Source of the DNA: Candidatus Hydrogenedentota bacterium
Lineage (GTDB): Bacteria > Hydrogenedentota > Hydrogenedentia > Hydrogenedentiales > CAITNO01
Direction of reading: 5' to 3'
DNA: 7,694 nucleotides
Assembly: GCA_903922535.1 (NCBI GenBank)
Contig: CAIXUF010000679.1
Location: 1-7,694, forward strand
This document shows, in pieces, positions 6,256 to 7,694 of the stretch. Made by a program: the position numbers and the translations under genes. Position 1 is the stretch's first letter. Every line of letters begins with the position of its first letter. The notes beneath the pieces are model-generated. The model saw only the letters and a program-made list of their open reading frames with translations. It was not told the origin of the DNA and ran no database searches.

Positions 6256-7587
6256 TTAATCCACGGCGCTGGCGAATCTGTAAAATTCCTCGTGATAATA
6301 GAGGGGAATCTTGCCCGTCGGGCCGTGGCGCTGCTTGGTAATGTACAAATCGGCGCGGGACCGGACGGCGGGGTCGTCATTGTAGGAATCCCGCATGATC
6401 ATTAACACGGCATCGGCGTCCTGCTCGAACGCGCCGCAGCTCTTAATATCGGACAGCCGGGGCTTGGCGTTGTCGCCGCGTTTTTCCACGTCGCGCCCAA
6501 GCTGGGCGGCCACCACCACGGCAATGCCCAGTTCCTTCTGTAAATTTTTCAAGCCTTGGGACACCTCGTTTAATTCCCAAACCTCATTCTGCATTCCCTT
6601 TTTGGAGCCGGACTTGATGAGCTGGGCATAGTCAATAAAAATTGCCTTGACGCCGTGGCGGCGGCAGTGCCAGCGGGCGCGGCGGCGGATGTCGAGGATG
6701 TCGCGGCCACCTTCATCTTCGACAAACATTTTCATCTGCGAGATAATCGGATGGGCGGCAATCACGCGGGCGTGTTCTTCGGCGTTGATCTGCCCGGTGC
6801 GCAGCGCCATGCTGGGAACATTGGCGACGGCGGAATAGGTCCGTTCCATGAGTTCTTCCAGCGACATTTCAAGGGAGAAGAAGGCGACGGGCTGGCCAGC
6901 CTCAAGCGCGCAGGCGCGGGCCATGTTCTCCAGGAGCACGGTCTTGCCGGAGCCGGGCCGGCCGGCAATCAGATAGAGCAAGGGATGCAGGCCGGTGGTG
7001 CACTTGTCTAGTAAGCCGAGGCCGGTGGGTATCCCGGTGACGCCGTTGGTTTCCACGTCCAACCGACTCGCCAGCCGGTCCATGAACACCTTGGAGCCGT
7101 CCTGCATGTCGCGCCCCTGCGTCTTGCCGTTGGCGGCGGCGGTGACGGCCAGCACGTTCTTCTCGGCGGCGTCGAGGAACGCCGGCACGTCGTCGGTATC
7201 GAACGCGCGCGTGAGGATGTCATACGTTGTGCCGATCAGGGCGCGGAGCCGGGCTTTTTCTTCAACACGGTCAATGTAGTATTCCGCGTTTGCGGTCGTG
7301 GGCACCCGCGCCACAAGGTCGGCGAGGTACGCCGCGCCGCCGATTTCATCCAGCTTGCCGGCGGTTTGCAGACTGCCGGTGAGCAGGACCATATCGGGCG
7401 TCGGCGAGTTGAGGATGGCCGTGTAAATGGTCTGGTGCGAGGCGAAGTAGAAGCTGTTGGCGTCGAGCCGGTCACGGACGAGTGGCAGCACGTCCACCGG
7501 CGCCAGCAGGATCGCGCCCAGCACGGCCATTTCCGCGTCCTTGTCCTGCGGCAGCAGCCGGTCGAGGGGAATGAGGTTGGTGGTCAT
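6256..7587 (-). CDS. dnaB: DnaB-family replicative DNA helicase
   Basis: This is a hexameric 5'-3' helicase that unwinds the fork and recruits primase, here probably serving phage replication. From the ATG at 7587 it has 443 residues, close to the usual 440-470. The N-terminal domain (about 8-110) has RLLPQDKDAEMAVLGAILL and EIGGAAYLADL. The RecA-like domain (about 165-443) has Walker A GRPGSGKT at 209-216, FFSLEMS just after it, Walker B IFIDYAQLI with its aspartate at 319, AAQLGRDVEKR, KPRLSDIKSCGAFEQDADAV, and the C-terminal ITKQRHGPTGKIPLYYHEEF, where ITKQRHGPTG corresponds to the canonical KQRNGPTG arginine-finger region. All catalytic motifs look intact and no intein is present. The frame could extend to a TTG at 7608 directly after a stop, but conservation starts after the ATG and neither site has a good Shine-Dalgarno, so the ATG is preferred. 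No helicase loader or primase is visible beside it. It faces the virion operon convergently. Confidence 0.97.
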   Translation of the reverse strand: MTTNLIPLDRLLPQDKDAEMAVLGAILLAPVDVLPLVRDRLDANSFYFASHQTIYTAILNSPTPDMVLLTGSLQTAGKLDEIGGAAYLADLVARVPTTANAEYYIDRVEEKARLRALIGTTYDILTRAFDTDDVPAFLDAAEKNVLAVTAAANGKTQGRDMQDGSKVFMDRLASRLDVETNGVTGIPTGLGLLDKCTTGLHPLLYLIAGRPGSGKTVLLENMARACALEAGQPVAFFSLEMSLEELMERTYSAVANVPSMALRTGQINAEEHARVIAAHPIISQMKMFVEDEGGRDILDIRRRARWHCRRHGVKAIFIDYAQLIKSGSKKGMQNEVWELNEVSQGLKNLQKELGIAVVVAAQLGRDVEKRGDNAKPRLSDIKSCGAFEQDADAVLMIMRDSYNDDPAVRSRADLYITKQRHGPTGKIPLYYHEEFYRFASAVD

Positions 7588-7694
7588 GGCTTGCCGCAGA
7601 TCGGACAATTATGAAGGATGGTCACAATTTCACCCGCCGTTTGGTGGTTTGTAAAATGAGTCGGATATGATGCGCGTCGAGATGGAACGCCGTC
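7584..7694 (-). CDS. Possible C-terminal tail of a small upstream gene ending in CPICGKP (doubtful)
   Basis: One minus-strand frame is open from the right edge to a TGA at 7586-7584, which overlaps the helicase ATG as ATGA, a classic translational-coupling junction. Its 36 codons end in HNCPICGKP, a single C-x2-C knuckle like those of small zinc-binding phage proteins. Against it: the codons are poor in G/C at third positions compared with the other genes, the other two minus-strand frames are also open to the edge (stopping at 7630 and 7622), and only one knuckle is present. A shorter version could start at GTG 7625, overlapping the 7622 stop as GTGA and giving a 13-residue peptide. Treat as a hypothesis. 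Confidence 0.2.
   Translation of the reverse strand, partial: DGVPSRRASYPTHFTNHQTAGEIVTILHNCPICGKP
7588..7694. other. A/T-richer upstream region of the helicase gene, undecided content
   Basis: The stretch 7605-7670 is visibly richer in A and T than the rest of the window, which suggests an intergenic or promoter region. Reading leftward, CATAAT at 7613-7608 matches the -10 consensus in five of six positions and would start transcription about 15-20 bases before the helicase ATG, but its -35 region is weak. Reading rightward, TATGAT at 7666-7671 is also -10-like, and ATG codons at 7667 and 7670 open a frame (MMRVEMERR) running off the right edge, so a divergent gene is possible. These readings conflict, and the edge prevents resolution. 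Confidence 0.4.

Noticed and set aside
5880..6341. A 153-residue + strand frame spanning the end of the giant gene and the helicase end
   Set aside because: It is an out-of-frame Gly/Ala-rich shadow overlapping two solid genes, with no ribosome-binding site.
7606..7608. TTG start giving a 450-residue helicase
   Set aside because: It directly follows a stop codon, has no Shine-Dalgarno, and adds only seven residues that do not resemble DnaB; the ATG at 7587 is better placed.
1..7694. tRNA, CRISPR array, attachment site, riboswitch or insertion sequence
   Set aside because: The window is almost wholly coding. Apart from the repeats listed, no spaced direct repeats, terminal inverted repeats or cloverleaf-like segments were seen.

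Overview
The window looks like a stretch of a tailed bacteriophage (or prophage) genome with fairly high GC (about 60% by eye). It is almost entirely coding. It holds three same-strand genes that look like a late, virion-protein operon, followed by an oppositely oriented replicative helicase gene. No integrase, tRNA, rRNA, CRISPR array or insertion sequence is visible, and the host cannot be assigned from what is seen.

Positions 1-6237 (+ strand) carry the operon. The first gene (1-1028) is cut by the left edge. It encodes a Gly/Asn/Gln-rich protein that begins, as far as visible, with a 17-residue tandem repeat. The second gene (1045-2037) follows a perfect AGGAGG site. It encodes a Gln-rich, probably helical protein with a Gly-rich C-terminus that includes a pure 12-glycine run made by six GGCGGT units. 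The third gene (2047-6237) has its Shine-Dalgarno overlapping the preceding stop codon. It encodes a 1396-residue multidomain protein: two N-terminal FD-x3-AR-x2-GY-x-D-x-E repeats, a Gly/Ala hydrophobic region, a Pro/Ala/Glu-rich linker, a helical domain, a zincin-type HEIGH metallopeptidase domain, and a long C-terminal region resembling the large polyvalent protein-associated domains of phages. The arrangement (two medium-sized low-complexity helical proteins, then a giant protein with an enzymatic domain) recalls the internal-virion/DNA-ejection protein cassettes of podoviruses. This is an inference from layout and composition, not from recognised homology of the first two genes.

Positions 6256-7587 (- strand) encode a full-length DnaB-family replicative helicase with intact Walker A, Walker B and C-terminal motifs. 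It converges on the virion operon with only 18 bases between the stop codons and no visible terminator. The last about 107 bases, upstream of the helicase, are richer in A and T. They could hold a promoter, the tail of another minus-strand gene (one reading ends in an ATGA overlap with the helicase start), or the start of a divergent gene. The window edge prevents a decision.

The most noteworthy item is the 1396-residue polyvalent-type protein with a probable zinc protease, set behind two repeat-bearing companions. It may be a virion-packaged, ejected effector.
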